DNA of 6,722 nucleotides. Origin: a bacterium (GTDB lineage: Bacteria > Babelota > Babeliae > Babelales > Vermiphilaceae). The stretch covers positions 1 to 6,722 of the forward strand of contig DAOVGZ010000056.1 of assembly GCA_030672115.1 (NCBI GenBank), read 5' to 3'. Both the position numbers and the translations under genes were made by a program. Below are positions 5,627-6,722 of this stretch, one piece after another (the stretch's first letter is position 1; every line of letters starts with the position of its first letter). Below the pieces are notes generated by a model. That model saw only the letters and a program-made list of their open reading frames with translations. It made no database searches and was not told the origin of the DNA.

Positions 5627-6631
5627 ATGGTTATGTTTCCATTTTTTGGTTTTGGAACCATTATTGCAGGTATCATTCTGTTTTTTATTATTTTTTTATT
5701 CAAGTCTGTGTATATGGTCAGACAGGCAGAATCTATTGTTGTTGAGCGACTTGGTAAATATGACAGAGTTTTAAGGCCCGGCTTGCATGTTATTGTTCCT
5801 TTTTTAGAAAGACCAAGATCTGTTTTATGGACTTATGTAAGAGATATTGATGGTCGTCGTCATTATCGTTATTCAAAATCTATTACAAGAATAGATCTTC
5901 GTGAATCTGTATACGATTTTCCAAAGCAAAATGTTATTACTAAAGATAACGTGACAATGGAAATTAATGCTTTGCTTTATTATCAAATCACAGATCCAAA
6001 AGCTGCTGTTTATGAAGTTAATAATTTGTCAGAAGCTATTGAAAAATTAACACAAACAACATTGCGTAATATTGTTGGTTCTATGGATCTTGATGAATCT
6101 TTAGTGTCCAGAGATTTGGTTAACACAAAATTGCAAACCATTTTGGATGAAGCAACAGATAAATGGGGTGTAAAAGTTAACCGTGTTGAATTACAAGAAG
6201 TTAATCCGCCAGCTGATATTCGCCAAGCGATGGAAAAACAGATGCGTGCCGAGCGTGATCGTCGTGCGACGATTTTGGAAGCTGAAGGTTTAAAACGTTC
6301 TAAGATTTTGGAATCTGAAGGCGTTAAAGAATCAAAAGTTTTACGAGCAACTGGTGAAGCAGAATCAAGAGTTATCAAAGCAAGAGCAGATGCAGAGTCG
6401 CGTTTAAAAGTGGCCGCAGCTGAAGCAAAAGCGATTGAAATGATAAAAAATTCTGTTTCTGGTAAAGATCCACTTCCTTACATGGTTGCAATGCAATACA
6501 TTAAAGCTTTGCCAAAAATGATGGAAGGCAAAGATGATAAGATGATTTTAGTTCCATATGAAGCGAGTTCATTAGTTGGTTCTCTTAGTTCTATTAAAAC
6601 AATTTTTAATGGACTAGAAGTTAAAAAATAA
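5627..6631 (+). CDS. qmcA: SPFH/band 7 (QmcA/stomatin-like) membrane scaffold protein
   Basis: Family members oligomerise on the membrane to form scaffold or cage structures that organise microdomains and modulate membrane proteases. The 334-residue chain has an N-terminal membrane segment (about 6-29), then the SPFH domain from MVRQAESIVVERLGKYDRVLRPGLH (30-54) through VITKDNVTMEINALLYYQI and LRNIVGSMDLDESLVSRD to NPPADIR (193-199). A long Glu/Ala-rich coiled coil follows at about 200-272 (LEAEGLKRSKILESEG type repeats), and the C-terminal tail carries LVPYEASSLVGSL, which closely parallels the end of E. coli QmcA. Between PFLER (58-62) and VYDFPKQ (95-101) there are about 22 residues more than in E. 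coli QmcA, aromatic and basic (WTYVRD, RRHYRY). It is the second gene of the operon with nfeD, followed by a strong terminator. Assignment to the SPFH family is firm; the exact subgroup name is by similarity. Confidence 0.94.
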   Translation: MVMFPFFGFGTIIAGIILFFIIFLFKSVYMVRQAESIVVERLGKYDRVLRPGLHVIVPFLERPRSVLWTYVRDIDGRRHYRYSKSITRIDLRESVYDFPKQNVITKDNVTMEINALLYYQITDPKAAVYEVNNLSEAIEKLTQTTLRNIVGSMDLDESLVSRDLVNTKLQTILDEATDKWGVKVNRVELQEVNPPADIRQAMEKQMRAERDRRATILEAEGLKRSKILESEGVKESKVLRATGEAESRVIKARADAESRLKVAAAEAKAIEMIKNSVSGKDPLPYMVAMQYIKALPKMMEGKDDKMILVPYEASSLVGSLSSIKTIFNGLEVKK

Positions 6632-6650
6632 ACATTTAGTTTTGATTTTT

Positions 6651-6677
6651 AAGGCGGTGCTTCGGTACCGCCTTTTT
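6651..6677 (+). terminator. rho-independent terminator of nfeD-qmcA with TTCG tetraloop
   Basis: AAGGCGGTGC (6651-6660) pairs with GTACCGCCTT (6665-6674), with one G-T wobble. The loop is C(TTCG)G, the extra-stable tetraloop, and a T run follows to 6677. It begins 20 bases after the qmcA stop codon and closes the operon. Confidence 0.93.
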
Positions 6678-6722
6678 GCTTTGTAATTAAATACATGAAT
6701 ATTTTTTTATAAGATGAATAAT

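Noticed and set aside
6010..6378. Minus-strand open frame of 122 codons inside the SPFH gene
   Set aside because: It is opposite the conserved SPFH and coiled-coil region; its Ser/Arg-rich product reflects complementing Glu/Ala/Lys codons.
6678..6722. Possible start of another gene at the right edge (ATG at 6695 or 6715)
   Set aside because: The first frame stops after five codons, and the second has only a few bases before the window ends with no ribosome binding site.

Overview
This window reads as a stretch of chromosome from a low-GC bacterium. Coding sequence is AT-rich and full of A/T homopolymer runs, genes are short, and three of the six genes encode proteins with N-terminal export signals and no clear housekeeping identity. 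That mix, together with an animal-length transketolase, fits a host-associated or intracellular lineage such as Candidatus Dependentiae (TM6) or a similar group. This placement is an inference from style and not from a marker gene. No mobile element, CRISPR array, rRNA or tRNA was seen.

Layout. (1) 82-942, minus strand: an exported or membrane-anchored putative zinc metallopeptidase with an HEVVH motif, preceded by a good sigma70-type promoter at 1004-1032. (2) 1131-3005, plus strand: a complete 624-residue transketolase (tkt), ending at a strong hairpin (3013-3051) that can serve both strands. (3) 3065-3904, minus strand: an unrecognised 279-residue protein with a signal-like N-terminus, two hydrophobic segments and a charged, coiled-coil-like body. 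It converges on tkt and shares its terminator. (4) 4018-4920, minus strand: an exported alpha/beta hydrolase with a plausible Ser-Asp-His triad and a promoter with a perfect TTGACA box. (5, 6) 5139-5606 and 5627-6631, plus strand: the classic two-gene membrane operon of a short NfeD-family protein and a QmcA/stomatin-type SPFH protein, ending at a C(TTCG)G tetraloop terminator.

How they work together. Only nfeD and qmcA form a clear functional unit (membrane microdomain organisation or quality control). Transketolase supplies the non-oxidative pentose phosphate pathway. The three minus-strand genes encode envelope or exported proteins, possibly involved in host interaction or envelope turnover, but nothing in the sequence ties them to one pathway. 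Start sites were moved inward for three genes (942, 5139, 5627) because good ribosome binding sites and protein-family boundaries lie there, while the longer versions begin at TTG codons that fall in promoter or leader DNA.

I found no convincing new multi-gene system. The most interesting items are the animal-type transketolase, the trio of exported unknown or hydrolytic proteins, and an insertion of about 22 residues in the SPFH domain. No gene-free stretch exceeds 300 bases; the longest is 4921-5138 (218 bases), which holds a divergent promoter region.
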